From: [Clostridium] celerecrescens 18A
GTDB lineage: Bacteria > Bacillota > Clostridia > Lachnospirales > Lachnospiraceae
DNA length: 64,000 nt
NCBI RefSeq assembly: GCF_002797975.1
Contig: NZ_PGET01000001.1
Span: forward strand, 1,426,001-1,490,000
Direction: 5' to 3'
Shown piece by piece: positions 34,430 through 44,055 of this stretch (the first letter of the stretch is position 1; every line of letters begins with the position of its first letter). Below the pieces are notes generated by a model that worked only from the letters and a program-made list of their open reading frames with translations, had not been told where the DNA came from and did not search any database. A program made the position numbers and the translations under genes.

Positions 34430-36160
34430 ATGAAAAAGCTCCTGAAATATTTAAAGGACTATAAGGTAGAAAGCATTATGGGGCCGTTATTTAAGCTTCT
34501 GGAAGCCTGCTTTGAATTATTGGTGCCTCTTGTAGTGGCAAAGGTGATTGACGTAGGGATCAAGTCTCAGAATATTCCTTATATACTTAAGATGGGCGGA
34601 TTATTGGTTCTGCTTGGCGTCATAGGCCTTGTCTGTTCTATTACGGCCCAGTATTTTGCGGCAAAAGCAGCGGCCGGCTTCGGAACTTCTCTCCGAAATG
34701 ATTTGTTTGCCCATATCAACAAACTGTCGTACCAGGAAATAGATTCCATTGGAACTGCGACCCTGATTACCCGTATTACCAGCGATGCCAATCAGGTACA
34801 GTCTGGAGTTAATTTATTCCTTCGTCTGTTCCTTCGTTCTCCGTTTGTGGTATGCGGTGCCATGATCATGGCATTTACCATCAATGCCAGGGCAGCTCTG
34901 GTTTTTGCAGTACTTATCCCGGTTCTTTCCATTGTTGTCTTCGGCATTATGCTGATCAGCATCCCATTGTATAAAAAGGTGCAGAAGCAATTGGATCAGG
35001 TGCTCTTGGCTGTCAGGGAGAATCTTGAAGGAGTCCGTGTCATCCGTGCGTTTGACCGCCAAAATGGTGAAATACGCCGGTTTGATGAGGAAAATGGCCT
35101 TTTAGTACGTTTCCAGGTTTTCGTAGGAAAGATTTCAGCCTTAATGAATCCCCTTACCTATGTTTTGATCAACCTGGGGATCATCGTTTTGATCAACACC
35201 GGCGCGAGACAGGTGCAGAGCGGCATCATCACTCAGGGGGCAGTGATTGCTTTAGTAAATTACATGTCCCAGATTTTAGTAGAGCTTGTAAAACTGGCAA
35301 ATCTGATTATCACGATTTCAAAGTCCTTAGCCTGTGCAGGCCGGATTAACGCTGTGTTTGAACAGGAGCCAGCCATTACAGAAGTTTCGAATAAGGGTGT
35401 GGAAGAAAAACAGGATGCTCCCGAAGTAGAATTTGACCATATGACCTTTGCCTATGCAGGGGCCAAGGATGCGGCGTTAAGCGGTTTATCCTTTCAGGTC
35501 ATGAAGGGGGAGACCATTGGAATCATCGGAGGAACAGGTTCCGGTAAGACCACCCTGGTAAATCTGATTCCCCGTTTTTATGAGGTCACAGAAGGATCCG
35601 TAAAGGTAGGAGGAGTTGACGTAAGGCAATATCCTTTGGGACAGTTGAGGGAGCTGGTGGGAATTGTTCCCCAAAAGGCGGTGCTTTTTAAAGGAACCCT
35701 TCGGGAAAATATGAAGTGGGGGAAAAAAGAAGCAACGGACCATGAGATTTATGAGGCTCTTGCCACTGCCCAGGCAAAGGATTTTGTAGAGGAAAAAGGA
35801 GAAGGACTGGAGCTTCTGATCCAGGCGGGAGGAAGGAATCTTTCCGGCGGGCAGCGGCAGAGACTAGCCATTGCAAGGGCATTGGTAAAAGATCCTCAGA
35901 TTCTCATCATGGATGACAGCGCTTCTGCCCTGGATTTTGCTACTGATGCCAGGCTTAGAAAGGCAATTAAAGAAAGTACCGGGAATATGACTGTTTTCCT
36001 GGTATCCCAGAGAGCTTCCAGTATTAAAAACGCGGACAGGATCCTGGTCTTAGATGACGGGCAGATGGCAGGCTGGGGAACTCATGAGGAGCTGTTAACT
36101 TCCTGTCAGGTTTACCGGGAAATATGCTTATCCCAGCTGTCAAAAGAGGAGGTGCAATAA
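34430..36160 (+). CDS. heterodimeric ABC exporter, subunit with degenerate ATP site
   Basis: A 576-residue half-transporter: a six-helix exporter domain (residues 1-320), then the ATPase. Walker A GGTGSGKTT and signature LSGGQRQRL are normal, but after Walker B the catalytic Glu is Asp (LIMDDSASALD) and the switch His is Gln (FLVSQRASS). This is the pattern of the degenerate-site partner in TM287/288-type pairs. ATG 34430 follows GCGGAGG; the open frame reaches further upstream but crosses the promoter. Followed by its partner one base later. Confidence 0.92.
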   Translation: MKKLLKYLKDYKVESIMGPLFKLLEACFELLVPLVVAKVIDVGIKSQNIPYILKMGGLLVLLGVIGLVCSITAQYFAAKAAAGFGTSLRNDLFAHINKLSYQEIDSIGTATLITRITSDANQVQSGVNLFLRLFLRSPFVVCGAMIMAFTINARAALVFAVLIPVLSIVVFGIMLISIPLYKKVQKQLDQVLLAVRENLEGVRVIRAFDRQNGEIRRFDEENGLLVRFQVFVGKISALMNPLTYVLINLGIIVLINTGARQVQSGIITQGAVIALVNYMSQILVELVKLANLIITISKSLACAGRINAVFEQEPAITEVSNKGVEEKQDAPEVEFDHMTFAYAGAKDAALSGLSFQVMKGETIGIIGGTGSGKTTLVNLIPRFYEVTEGSVKVGGVDVRQYPLGQLRELVGIVPQKAVLFKGTLRENMKWGKKEATDHEIYEALATAQAKDFVEEKGEGLELLIQAGGRNLSGGQRQRLAIARALVKDPQILIMDDSASALDFATDARLRKAIKESTGNMTVFLVSQRASSIKNADRILVLDDGQMAGWGTHEELLTSCQVYREICLSQLSKEEVQ

Positions 36161-36161
36161 C

Positions 36162-37907
36162 ATGAACGTAAAAAAATACAGATCCACTGTCAAACGGATT
36201 TTTCGCTGCATTGGCCGTTATAAATGGGGAGTCGCTGCTTCCCTGGCCTGTGCTTTTGTCACAGTTTTATTGACTTTATACGTTCCCATCCTCACTGGCC
36301 GGGCCATTGACTGCATTGTGGGAGCAGGAGCTGTTGATTTTGCCGGCATGTGGACGATTTTAAAACAAATAGGAATCATCATTGCAATAACAGCGGTGGC
36401 CCAGTGGCTTATGAGCCATATCAACAACCTGGTTACCTACCGGGTGGTGAAGGATATCAGAACCCAGGCATTTAATAAGCTGGAGATCCTTCCTTTAAAA
36501 TATATTGATTCCCATTCTCACGGAGATATCATAAACAGGATTATCACAGATATCGATCAGTTTTCCGATGGGCTGCTAATGGGCTTTACCCAGCTGTTCA
36601 CCGGAGTCCTTACCATTTTTGGAACATTGGTTTTTATGTTTTCCATGAATCCGGGCATAACGGTTGTGGTGGTTCTTGTAACTCCTGTTTCACTGTTTGT
36701 TGCCAGCTTTATTGCAAGAAAGACCTTCCGCTTGTTTAAGATGCAGTCTCAGACCAGAGGGGAGCTGACTTCTCTTGTGGAAGAGATGCTGGGGAATCAG
36801 AAGGTGGTGCAGGCCTTTGCCCATGAAGCCGATGCACAGGAAAAATTTGAAGATATTAACGAAGATTTGCGTGTCTGGAGCCTGAAAGCTACATTCTTTT
36901 CTTCCATTACCAATCCAGCGACCCGCTTTGTGAACAGCCTGGTTTATGCCAGTGTTGGAATCGCCGGAGCTTTTGCGGCTGTAAAAGGACTTTTATCCGT
37001 AGGACAGCTTTCCAGTTTTTTAAGCTATGCCAATCAATATACAAAGCCATTTAATGAAATATCTGGTGTGGTTACTGAGCTTCAAAATGCCCTGGCCTCT
37101 GCTGCTCGGGTGTTTGAACTGATTGATGAGGAGCCTCAGGTCCCAGAGGAGCCAGACGCTGCAGTGCTCAGCAATGCAAAGGGAGAGATATCTCTGGAAC
37201 AAGTGTACTTTTCCTATAATCCTGAGATCGCCTTGATTGAGGATATGAATTTAAACGTACGTAAGGGCCAGAGAGTAGCCATCGTAGGCCCTACGGGCTG
37301 CGGAAAGAGTACGGTAATTAATCTCCTCATGCGTTTTTATGATGTGGATTCCGGTTCCATCCGGGTAGATGGGAAAGATATACGCCATATGACCAGACAA
37401 AGCTTAAGAACCAGTTACGGTATGGTGCTGCAGGAGACATGGCTTAAATCAGGGACCATTCGCGAAAATATTGCATATGGAAAGCCGGATGCGGCTGAGG
37501 AAGAAATCATTCTTGCGGCAAAGGAGGCTCATGCCCACAGTTTTATCAGGCGTATGCCGGAAGGATATGATACTGTTATATCGGAAGACGGCGGAAACTT
37601 ATCCCAAGGCCAGAAGCAGCTTTTATGCATTGCCAGAGTTATGTTGTGCCTTCCTCCCATGCTGATTCTTGATGAAGCCACTTCATCTATTGATACCAGA
37701 ACCGAGATAAAAATTCAAAAAGCTTTTGGAAAAATGATGGAAGGGCGTACCAGTTTTATCGTCGCTCACCGTCTTTCTACGATTAAAGAAGCGGATGTGA
37801 TACTGGTAATGAGGGATGGCCATATCATTGAGCAGGGAACTCATGAAAGCCTGCTTTCCCAAAATGGATTTTACGCACAGCTTTATAACAGCCAGTTTGC
37901 TGTGTAG
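36162..37907 (+). CDS. heterodimeric ABC exporter, catalytic subunit
   Basis: A 581-residue half-transporter, partner of the preceding gene. Six helices (residues 1-330), then an ATPase with Walker A GPTGCGKST, Walker B MLILDEATSS with intact Glu, and switch His in FIVAHRLST. Its signature is the altered LSQGQKQ. Combined with the canonical signature of the first subunit this gives one working and one regulatory ATP site, as in TM287/288 or BmrCD. The cargo is unknown; drugs, peptides or lipids are all possible. Confidence 0.93.
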   Translation: MNVKKYRSTVKRIFRCIGRYKWGVAASLACAFVTVLLTLYVPILTGRAIDCIVGAGAVDFAGMWTILKQIGIIIAITAVAQWLMSHINNLVTYRVVKDIRTQAFNKLEILPLKYIDSHSHGDIINRIITDIDQFSDGLLMGFTQLFTGVLTIFGTLVFMFSMNPGITVVVVLVTPVSLFVASFIARKTFRLFKMQSQTRGELTSLVEEMLGNQKVVQAFAHEADAQEKFEDINEDLRVWSLKATFFSSITNPATRFVNSLVYASVGIAGAFAAVKGLLSVGQLSSFLSYANQYTKPFNEISGVVTELQNALASAARVFELIDEEPQVPEEPDAAVLSNAKGEISLEQVYFSYNPEIALIEDMNLNVRKGQRVAIVGPTGCGKSTVINLLMRFYDVDSGSIRVDGKDIRHMTRQSLRTSYGMVLQETWLKSGTIRENIAYGKPDAAEEEIILAAKEAHAHSFIRRMPEGYDTVISEDGGNLSQGQKQLLCIARVMLCLPPMLILDEATSSIDTRTEIKIQKAFGKMMEGRTSFIVAHRLSTIKEADVILVMRDGHIIEQGTHESLLSQNGFYAQLYNSQFAV

Positions 37908-37926
37908 CTTTGATTAGATAATAAAA

Positions 37927-37979
37927 AACAGCGTCAGAAAGATATCTGGGATATACTTTCTGGCGCTGTTCTTTTTTTC
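37927..37979 (+). terminator. terminator after the ABC exporter
   Basis: A 15-base stem (AACAGCGTCAGAAAG with CTTTCTGGCGCTGTT) followed by TTTTTTT. Confidence 0.9.
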
Positions 37980-38045
37980 ACTGTTATGATATACTTTAAA
38001 AAGTTCGATATTAGTTATAATAACTATATAAAAGGCGGTAGGATT

Positions 38046-38141
38046 ATGTTTGAAATCATTATGGAAGCCAGGAGGGCGGTCTGTTTCAGGCCCGTAAGAA
38101 TTCCTTTGCAGTTTACGGATAAGGGGAGGGGGTATGGATAA
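38046..38141 (+). CDS. possible small protein, 31 aa
   Basis: ATG 38046 follows AAAGGCGGTAGG, and TATAAT lies at 38016-38021. The product would be basic (ARRAVCFRPVRIP). No family is recognised, and the rest of this 330-base gap shows nothing else. It may be a fragment. Confidence 0.25.
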   Translation: MFEIIMEARRAVCFRPVRIPLQFTDKGRGYG

Positions 38142-38241
38142 ATTTTGTGATCACATGACGGCGGTTTAAGATATTGATTCTGTAAAAGACAGTGTAAAAA
38201 TCTTGGCCGTATTTTATGGTTTTAAAGAACAGGGGGAAAAA

Positions 38242-38481
38242 ATGAGTTTTTTAGATATTATTTTGTTGGGCGCATTGTTAACAGAGAGTGTGCTTTTAAT
38301 TGCGTTGGCCCATTTTTACAATAAAGAAAAAGAAAAAGTTCAGATTGAGAAAACAAAAAGAGCCGAAGATAAGGAGTATATTGATATTTTTATAGAGCAT
38401 CTGGAAAAACGGGCTGAAACCTATGAAATACTCCTTGAATTTAAAAGAATTTTAGAAGAAGCTTATAAAGATGCGATTTAA
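38242..38481 (+). CDS. small membrane-anchored coiled-coil protein, 79 aa
   Basis: A 79-residue protein: one N-terminal hydrophobic helix (ILLGALLTESVLLIALAHF), then a highly charged helix rich in Lys and Glu, likely a coiled coil facing the cytoplasm. AGGGGGAAAA precedes ATG 38242, which I prefer over TTG 38203. I do not recognise it. Confidence 0.55.
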   Translation: MSFLDIILLGALLTESVLLIALAHFYNKEKEKVQIEKTKRAEDKEYIDIFIEHLEKRAETYEILLEFKRILEEAYKDAI

Positions 38482-38543
38482 GAAAGGAAAACGGACAGAG
38501 GCCGTCTTATTTCCTTCTGATATAAGCCATATCAAAATAATCC

Positions 38544-38572
38544 TTGACATTTTGATCATCCGTTATTACAAT
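38544..38572 (+). promoter_or_regulatory. promoter of the pheST leader
   Basis: TTGACA (38544-38549), 17-base spacer, TACAAT (38567-38572). Confidence 0.8.
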
Positions 38573-38578
38573 GGTACG

Positions 38579-38866
38579 TAACGTTACAATTAAAAACATC
38601 AAATGCAATGAAGGTGTAAGTAAATCCTTAATTTTCTTCCAGAGAGAAAGGGCCATCGGCTGTAAGCCCTTTTAAGTTCAGATAAGAGATTGAATTTCCC
38701 ACCGAAGCAGCATGATTGAAACCAGCGACAGCTTTGGCTGCCGGTCTGGCGGGTAAGTCATGACGTCAATACACGTTACGTATACCGAGTGCCTGTGTCA
38801 TACGCAGGAATCAGGGTGGTACCGCGAATATAGCTTCGTCCCTTTTTGGGGCGGAGCTTTTTTAGT
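38579..38866 (+). ncRNA. T-box leader (tRNA-Phe sensing) of pheST
   Basis: The T-box sequence AGGGTGGTACCGCG lies at 38813-38826, followed by the competing terminator AGCTTCGTCCC/GGGGCGGAGCT and TTTTTT (38832-38863). Upstream, the stem I region contains GATTGAATTTCCC near 38688-38700, whose TTC fits a Phe specifier codon. Uncharged tRNA-Phe would stabilise the antiterminator and allow pheST transcription. Confidence 0.9.
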
Positions 38867-38924
38867 TCATTTCGCTGTTATAGCGGTAAAAGTAAAATTT
38901 GATCATGAAAAGAAGGAGAGCACG

Positions 38925-39944
38925 ATGAAGGACCAATTGGAAAAAATCAAACAGGAAGCGTTAAAGCAGATTGAAGCTTCCGATGCGCTGGAAAAACTAA
39001 ACGACATTAAAGTTGCTTATCTTGGAAAAAAAGGTGAGCTAACCAGTGTATTAAAGAGTATGAAGGATGTTGCTCCGGAAGACAGGCCAAAGGTGGGCCA
39101 GATGGTAAATGACGCCCGGGCCGTGATCGAGGGGAAATTAGAGGATGCCATATCCGCTCTGCAGAAAAAAGCCAGAGAAGAACAGCTGAAAAAAGAAGTA
39201 ATTGATGTAACCCTTCCCGGCAGACGAAATAAGGTAGGCCACACCCATCCAAATACCATTGCTCTGGAAGAGGTTGAGCGAATCTTCGTTGGGATGGGAT
39301 ATGAGGTCATTGAAGGGCCGGAAGTGGAATACGATTCCTATAACTTTGAAAAATTGAATATACCTAAGAATCATCCGGCAAGAGACGAACAGGATACCTT
39401 TTATATCAGTGATAACATCGTATTAAGAAGCCAGACATCACCGGTCCAGGTCAGGACCATGGAAAAAGGCAAGCTGCCGATCCGCATGCTGGCCCCCGGC
39501 CGCGTATTCCGGTCTGATGAGGTGGATGCAACCCATTCCCCTTCCTTCCACCAGATAGAAGGACTTGTAATTGATAAAAATATAACATTTGCAGATTTAA
39601 AGGGGACCCTTGCAGAGTTTGCCAGAGAGCTTTTTGGCCTTGAGACAAAAGTGAAATTCCGTCCGCACCATTTCCCGTTTACAGAACCAAGCGCGGAGAT
39701 GGATGTTACCTGTTTCAAATGCGGCGGAAAAGGCTGCCGTTTCTGCAAAGGCTCCGGTTGGATTGAGATTCTTGGCTGCGGCATGGTTCATCCAAATGTG
39801 CTTACAATGAGCGGAATCGATCCCAATGAATATTCCGGCTTTGCATTTGGAGTTGGATTGGAGCGGATTGCCCTGTTAAAATATGAAATTGATGACATGA
39901 GATTATTATATGAGAACGACATCAGATTCTTAAAACAGTTTTAA
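38925..39944 (+). CDS. pheS: phenylalanyl-tRNA synthetase alpha subunit
   Basis: A 339-residue alpha subunit: N-terminal coiled coil (residues 1-85), then the class II catalytic core with motif 2 region VLRSQTSPVQVRTM and motif 3 GFAFGVGLERIALLKY. A Cys-rich insertion (CFKCGGKGCRFCKGSG) is present as in many bacterial PheS. ATG 38925 follows AAGGAG by six bases; the frame upstream is T-box leader. It charges tRNA-Phe with PheT. Confidence 0.97.
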   Translation: MKDQLEKIKQEALKQIEASDALEKLNDIKVAYLGKKGELTSVLKSMKDVAPEDRPKVGQMVNDARAVIEGKLEDAISALQKKAREEQLKKEVIDVTLPGRRNKVGHTHPNTIALEEVERIFVGMGYEVIEGPEVEYDSYNFEKLNIPKNHPARDEQDTFYISDNIVLRSQTSPVQVRTMEKGKLPIRMLAPGRVFRSDEVDATHSPSFHQIEGLVIDKNITFADLKGTLAEFARELFGLETKVKFRPHHFPFTEPSAEMDVTCFKCGGKGCRFCKGSGWIEILGCGMVHPNVLTMSGIDPNEYSGFAFGVGLERIALLKYEIDDMRLLYENDIRFLKQF

Positions 39945-39962
39945 GGAAAGGAAGATAGATCA

Positions 39963-42383
39963 ATGAATACACCATTATCATGGATTAAGGCATACGTTCC
40001 GGATTTAGACGTAACGGCCCAGGAATATACAGATGCTATGACGCTTACCGGATCAAAGGTTGAGGGCTATGTTTGTCTGGATAAAAACTTAGAGAAAATC
40101 GTTGTTGGACAGATATTATCCATTGAACGTCATCCGGATGCGGATAAACTGATCATCTGCCAGGTCAATGTTGGAGCGGAAACCGTACAGATCGTTACAG
40201 GCGCATCCAATGTAAAGACAGGAGATAAAATTCCTGTGGTATTAGACGGAGGCAAAGTGGCAGGAGGCCACGACGGCGGCGCTCTTCCGGAAGAAGGAAT
40301 CCAGATCAAGAAAGGGAAACTAAGAGGAATCGAATCCTGCGGCATGATGTGCTCCATTGAAGAGCTGGGCTCTTCCAATGAAATGTATCCAGATGCACCG
40401 GAAAGCGGGATTTACATTCTGCCTGAGAATACGGAAATAGGTGCTGATGCCATAGAGGTGCTGGGCCTTCGTGATTCCGTATTTGAATACGAGATCACCT
40501 CAAATCGTGTGGACTGCTACAGTGTAATAGGAATTGCAAGAGAAGCGGCGGCTACCTTCCGTAAGCCCTTTGTACCTCCGGTGGTAACAGCCACAGGAAA
40601 CAGTGAGGATATCCATGACTATTTAAAGATTTCCGTAGAGGATAGCCGTCTTTGTCCCCGCTATTGTGCAAGAATGGTGAAAAATATCAAGCTTGCTCCT
40701 TCCCCGGCCTGGTTGCAGAGACGACTTGCAGCATGCGGAATCCGTCCGATTAATAATATCGTGGATATTACCAATTATGTGATGGAAGAGTATGGTCAGC
40801 CAATGCATGCCTTTGACTATGACCTGCTTGCAAATCATGAAATCGTTGTAAAATGCGCGGGAGAAGGCGATACCTTCCAGACCCTTGACGAACAGGAAAG
40901 AAAGCTTGACAGCACCGTTCTCATGATCAACGACGGAGAAAAGGCTGTAGGAATCGCCGGTATCATGGGCGGAGAGAACTCCAAGATTACCGATGAGGTG
41001 AAGACCATGGTATTTGAAAGCGCCTGCTTTGATGGAACCAATATCCGCCTTTCTTCTAAAAAAGTCGGATTAAGGACCGATGCTTCCGGTAAATTTGAAA
41101 AGGGACTTGATCCTAACAACGCTGAGGAGGCGATTAACCGCGCGTGCCAGCTGATTGAGGAGCTGGGTGCAGGAGAAGTCGTAGGCGGCATGATTGATAT
41201 ATATCCTGAAAAGCGGGAGGGGAAAAGACTTCCCTTTGAGCCAGAAAAGATGAATCGGCTTCTGGGTACTGAGATCGAAGCGGAAACAATGCTTGGATAC
41301 TTTAAAAAGCTGGATTTGGAATACGATGAGACAGCAAATGAAATCCTTATTCCCACCTTCCGTCAGGATTTAGACTGTATGGCGGATCTGGCGGAAGAAG
41401 TTGCCAGATTCTTTGGATATGACAAGATCCCCGTATCCCTGCCCACCGGTGAGGCAACGACCGGCAAACTGTCATACAAATTAAGAGTTGAAGAGGTGGC
41501 TAGGGAAGTGGCGGAATTCTCTGGATTTTCCCAGGGAATGACCTATTCTTTTGAAAGTCCCAGGGTATTTGACCGTCTGCTGATCCCGGAGAACAGTCCG
41601 CTTCGTGTGACCGTAAATATATTAAATCCTTTGGGAGAGGATTTCAGTGTTATGAGGACATCACCTCTTCATGGAATGTTAAACTCCTTATCCACCAACT
41701 ACAACCGCCGCAATAAGAATGTCCGCCTTTATGAGCTGGCCAATATTTATCTTCCAAAGGCGCTTCCATTGACCGAGCTTCCCGATGAAAGAATGCAGTT
41801 TACCCTGGGATTTTACGGCGACGGCGATTTCTTTGATATGAAGGGTGTGATAGAAGAATTCTTTGATAAAACCGGAATGCACAAACGGCCTCATTATGTT
41901 CCAAAGAGTGGTAAAACATTCCTTCATCCAGGAAGACAGGCAGATATCATTTATGATGGGGTAACCATCGGATATCTGGGAGAAGTTCATCCGGAGGTGG
42001 CTGACAACTATAAGATTGGGGACCGGGCCTATGTGGCTGTGATCGATATGCCATCCATGATTCCATTTACAAGCTTTGACAGAAAATACACCGGAATAGC
42101 GAAATATCCGGCTGTTACCAGAGATATCAGCATGGTGGTGCCAAAGGAAATTCTTGTCGGACAGATCGAAGAGATCATCGAACAACGGGGAGGAAAGATA
42201 CTGGAAAGCTATGAGCTTTTCGATATTTATGAAGGAACCCAGATTTTAGCAGGATATAAGTCTGTTGCTTATTCTATCACCTTCCGCGCAGGCGATCACA
42301 CCTTAGAAGAGCAGGAGGTTCTTGCTGTAATGAAAAAGATCCTTAACGGATTACAAGGATTGGGAATTGAACTTCGGGCATAA
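39963..42383 (+). CDS. pheT: phenylalanyl-tRNA synthetase beta subunit
   Basis: An 806-residue beta subunit: N-terminal tRNA-binding OB domain (residues about 40-150, IVVGQILSIERHPDADKL), B3/B4 editing domain (about 210-385, EITSNRVDCYSVIGIAREAA), B5 (about 405-475), the synthetase-like core, and a C-terminal anticodon-binding domain (KYPAVTRDISMVVPKEI). It is the structural and editing partner of PheS. Spacing of 18 bases from pheS. Confidence 0.97.
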   Translation: MNTPLSWIKAYVPDLDVTAQEYTDAMTLTGSKVEGYVCLDKNLEKIVVGQILSIERHPDADKLIICQVNVGAETVQIVTGASNVKTGDKIPVVLDGGKVAGGHDGGALPEEGIQIKKGKLRGIESCGMMCSIEELGSSNEMYPDAPESGIYILPENTEIGADAIEVLGLRDSVFEYEITSNRVDCYSVIGIAREAAATFRKPFVPPVVTATGNSEDIHDYLKISVEDSRLCPRYCARMVKNIKLAPSPAWLQRRLAACGIRPINNIVDITNYVMEEYGQPMHAFDYDLLANHEIVVKCAGEGDTFQTLDEQERKLDSTVLMINDGEKAVGIAGIMGGENSKITDEVKTMVFESACFDGTNIRLSSKKVGLRTDASGKFEKGLDPNNAEEAINRACQLIEELGAGEVVGGMIDIYPEKREGKRLPFEPEKMNRLLGTEIEAETMLGYFKKLDLEYDETANEILIPTFRQDLDCMADLAEEVARFFGYDKIPVSLPTGEATTGKLSYKLRVEEVAREVAEFSGFSQGMTYSFESPRVFDRLLIPENSPLRVTVNILNPLGEDFSVMRTSPLHGMLNSLSTNYNRRNKNVRLYELANIYLPKALPLTELPDERMQFTLGFYGDGDFFDMKGVIEEFFDKTGMHKRPHYVPKSGKTFLHPGRQADIIYDGVTIGYLGEVHPEVADNYKIGDRAYVAVIDMPSMIPFTSFDRKYTGIAKYPAVTRDISMVVPKEILVGQIEEIIEQRGGKILESYELFDIYEGTQILAGYKSVAYSITFRAGDHTLEEQEVLAVMKKILNGLQGLGIELRA

Positions 42384-42417
42384 ACAAATGCCGTTTTACA
42401 AGTATGACATCAAAGAA

Positions 42418-42458
42418 AGATGCCAGGATGAAAGAAAAATCTCCTGGCATCTTTTTTC
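42418..42458 (+). terminator. terminator after pheT
   Basis: AGATGCCAGGA pairs with TCCTGGCATCT, then a T run. Confidence 0.9.
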
Positions 42459-42533
42459 TCTCTGCCTGCATGGACGTGATAAATTCCGTCAATCCTTACG
42501 GTAAGAATGTAAGAAAGGACAGGAGGCAAAAAG

Positions 42534-43733
42534 ATGTTTAACAGCCTTGATATTATAGAAATAACAGGAAGAATTGTCCGGGATTCCTGGGGGTATCCCG
42601 GGGTAGAAGCTGAAGTGATTCTGGAAAACGGTGCTCATGGAAGAGCGACGGTTTCCCTGGGAGACACAGGAAGGGCAGAGAAACAGGCAGAGCTTGTGGG
42701 TGACTGGCTTTCAGAAACAATATTGTTTGAGGATGCATCAGACCAGGGAAGAATCGATCGGATGCTTTCCCAGGCAGCAGTGAACCGGGGAGAAGAGGTT
42801 GGGAACCAGGGTGTTCTGGCTTTATCCATGGCGGCTGCAAGAGCAGCGGGGGCAGGACTTCATCTGCCGCTTTACCGTTATCTGGGCGGAACCTCGGCTC
42901 CTGTGATGCCGGTTCCCATGATGAGTATGATAAGCGGAGGCGGCGGGGAAAAAGGTCTTGATTTTCAAGAGATCATGATTGTTCCTCAGGGAGCAAATTC
43001 CTATTCGGAAGGACTTCGCATGGGAGTGGAGATTTACCAGACATTAAAAAGGCTTTTATCCATAAGCGGCTTTAGCACCTCTACAGGAGATGGCGGCGGC
43101 TTTGAACCTGATATGAAAAATTCAGAAGAAGCATTGCATTATTTAATGGATTCCTTTAAGCTTACCGGATATAAGCCGGGGACAGACGTGCTGGTGGCCA
43201 TCAATGCTGATGCAGACCGTCTGTATGTGAAAGAAGATGGCACTTACTGTTTTTCAAAGGAAAGCAGGAAAGGTGGAATCTCCATAAACAGGGCGCAAAA
43301 GGATATGCTCGCCTATTATCTGAGGCTGGCGGACGGCTTTCCCATCTGTGCGGTCCTAAATGGTCTTTGGAAAGAAGATCTGGAAGGACGAGAACAAATG
43401 ATGAAGCTCTTGGAGCACCGTACGCTTTTGGTATCCGATGATTTTGCTGCGGCTAATGCGACGATCATCCGTATGGAACAGGCGGGGACTGTAACCGGGG
43501 CGTTGGAAATGGTGGAGAAGGCAAGAAAAGCCGGACATAAAGTGATCATTGCCAGCGATGGAAAGGATACGGAAGAGTCATTCCTGGCGGATATGGCAGC
43601 AGCTGTCGGTGCCGATTATGTGAAGAGCGGAGCACCGTGCAGAGGAGAATGCATCTCCAAATACAATGAACTTTTGCGCATTGAAGAATTTTATAGAAAA
43701 TTTGGACGGGCTGTTATGGAATATTCTAACTGA
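42534..43733 (+). CDS. degenerate enolase-like protein
   Basis: A 399-residue enolase homolog, shorter than the usual 425-430. The fold-defining stretches remain: PVMPVPMMSMISGGG, DFQEIMIVPQGA, SDDFAAANATII, TVTGALEMVEKA and SGAPCRGECISKYNELLRIEEFY. Key catalytic positions differ: the loop with the catalytic Ser reads VSLGDTGRAE, the catalytic Lys position before NQIGT reads IRMEQAGT (Arg), the SHRSGET segment reads ASDGKDTEE, and the EDGLxEDDW metal site reads LNGLWKEDL. It is therefore unlikely to interconvert 2-phosphoglycerate and PEP; a pseudoenzyme or altered activity is inferred. Confidence 0.85.
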   Translation: MFNSLDIIEITGRIVRDSWGYPGVEAEVILENGAHGRATVSLGDTGRAEKQAELVGDWLSETILFEDASDQGRIDRMLSQAAVNRGEEVGNQGVLALSMAAARAAGAGLHLPLYRYLGGTSAPVMPVPMMSMISGGGGEKGLDFQEIMIVPQGANSYSEGLRMGVEIYQTLKRLLSISGFSTSTGDGGGFEPDMKNSEEALHYLMDSFKLTGYKPGTDVLVAINADADRLYVKEDGTYCFSKESRKGGISINRAQKDMLAYYLRLADGFPICAVLNGLWKEDLEGREQMMKLLEHRTLLVSDDFAAANATIIRMEQAGTVTGALEMVEKARKAGHKVIIASDGKDTEESFLADMAAAVGADYVKSGAPCRGECISKYNELLRIEEFYRKFGRAVMEYSN

Positions 43734-43770
43734 CCGGCCGAAGGAAAAAAAGTACAGTAGTGCCTGGAGA

Positions 43771-43822
43771 AGCATGAAAAAGGCAGCGTTTTTTACGGCC
43801 GCTGCCTTTTTCATGCTGTTTT
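43771..43822 (+). terminator. terminator after the enolase-like gene
   Basis: A near-perfect 17-base stem (AGCATGAAAAAGGCAGC with GCTGCCTTTTTCATGCT) followed by GTTTTA. Confidence 0.9.
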
Positions 43823-43983
43823 AACCGATAACTGGCTGTATTAAAAATCAGCATAAACTGTATTCCCAATTACCAGCACGCCCCATCTTTTTGCCCCAAG
43901 ATGGTGCGAATGAGATGATTTACGCCATATATAAAAAGTATAATAAAAGACATGATTGCTCCTTTCTGCCTGAAAAAAGGCGT

Positions 43984-44029
43984 AAAAAAATAAAGCGCTG
44001 CCAATCGGCTTTCAGAAAGACAGCGCCTA
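43984..44029 (-). terminator. terminator of the MarR gene
   Basis: Minus strand: AGGCGCTG ... CAGCGCTT stem followed by TATTTTTTT. Confidence 0.8.
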
Positions 44030-44055
44030 TGCTGTTATTAGCAGGATATCGTTGC

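Noticed and set aside
41688-42185. Minus-strand 165-codon frame inside pheT
   Set aside because: Antisense to conserved pheT sequence; no ribosome-binding site.
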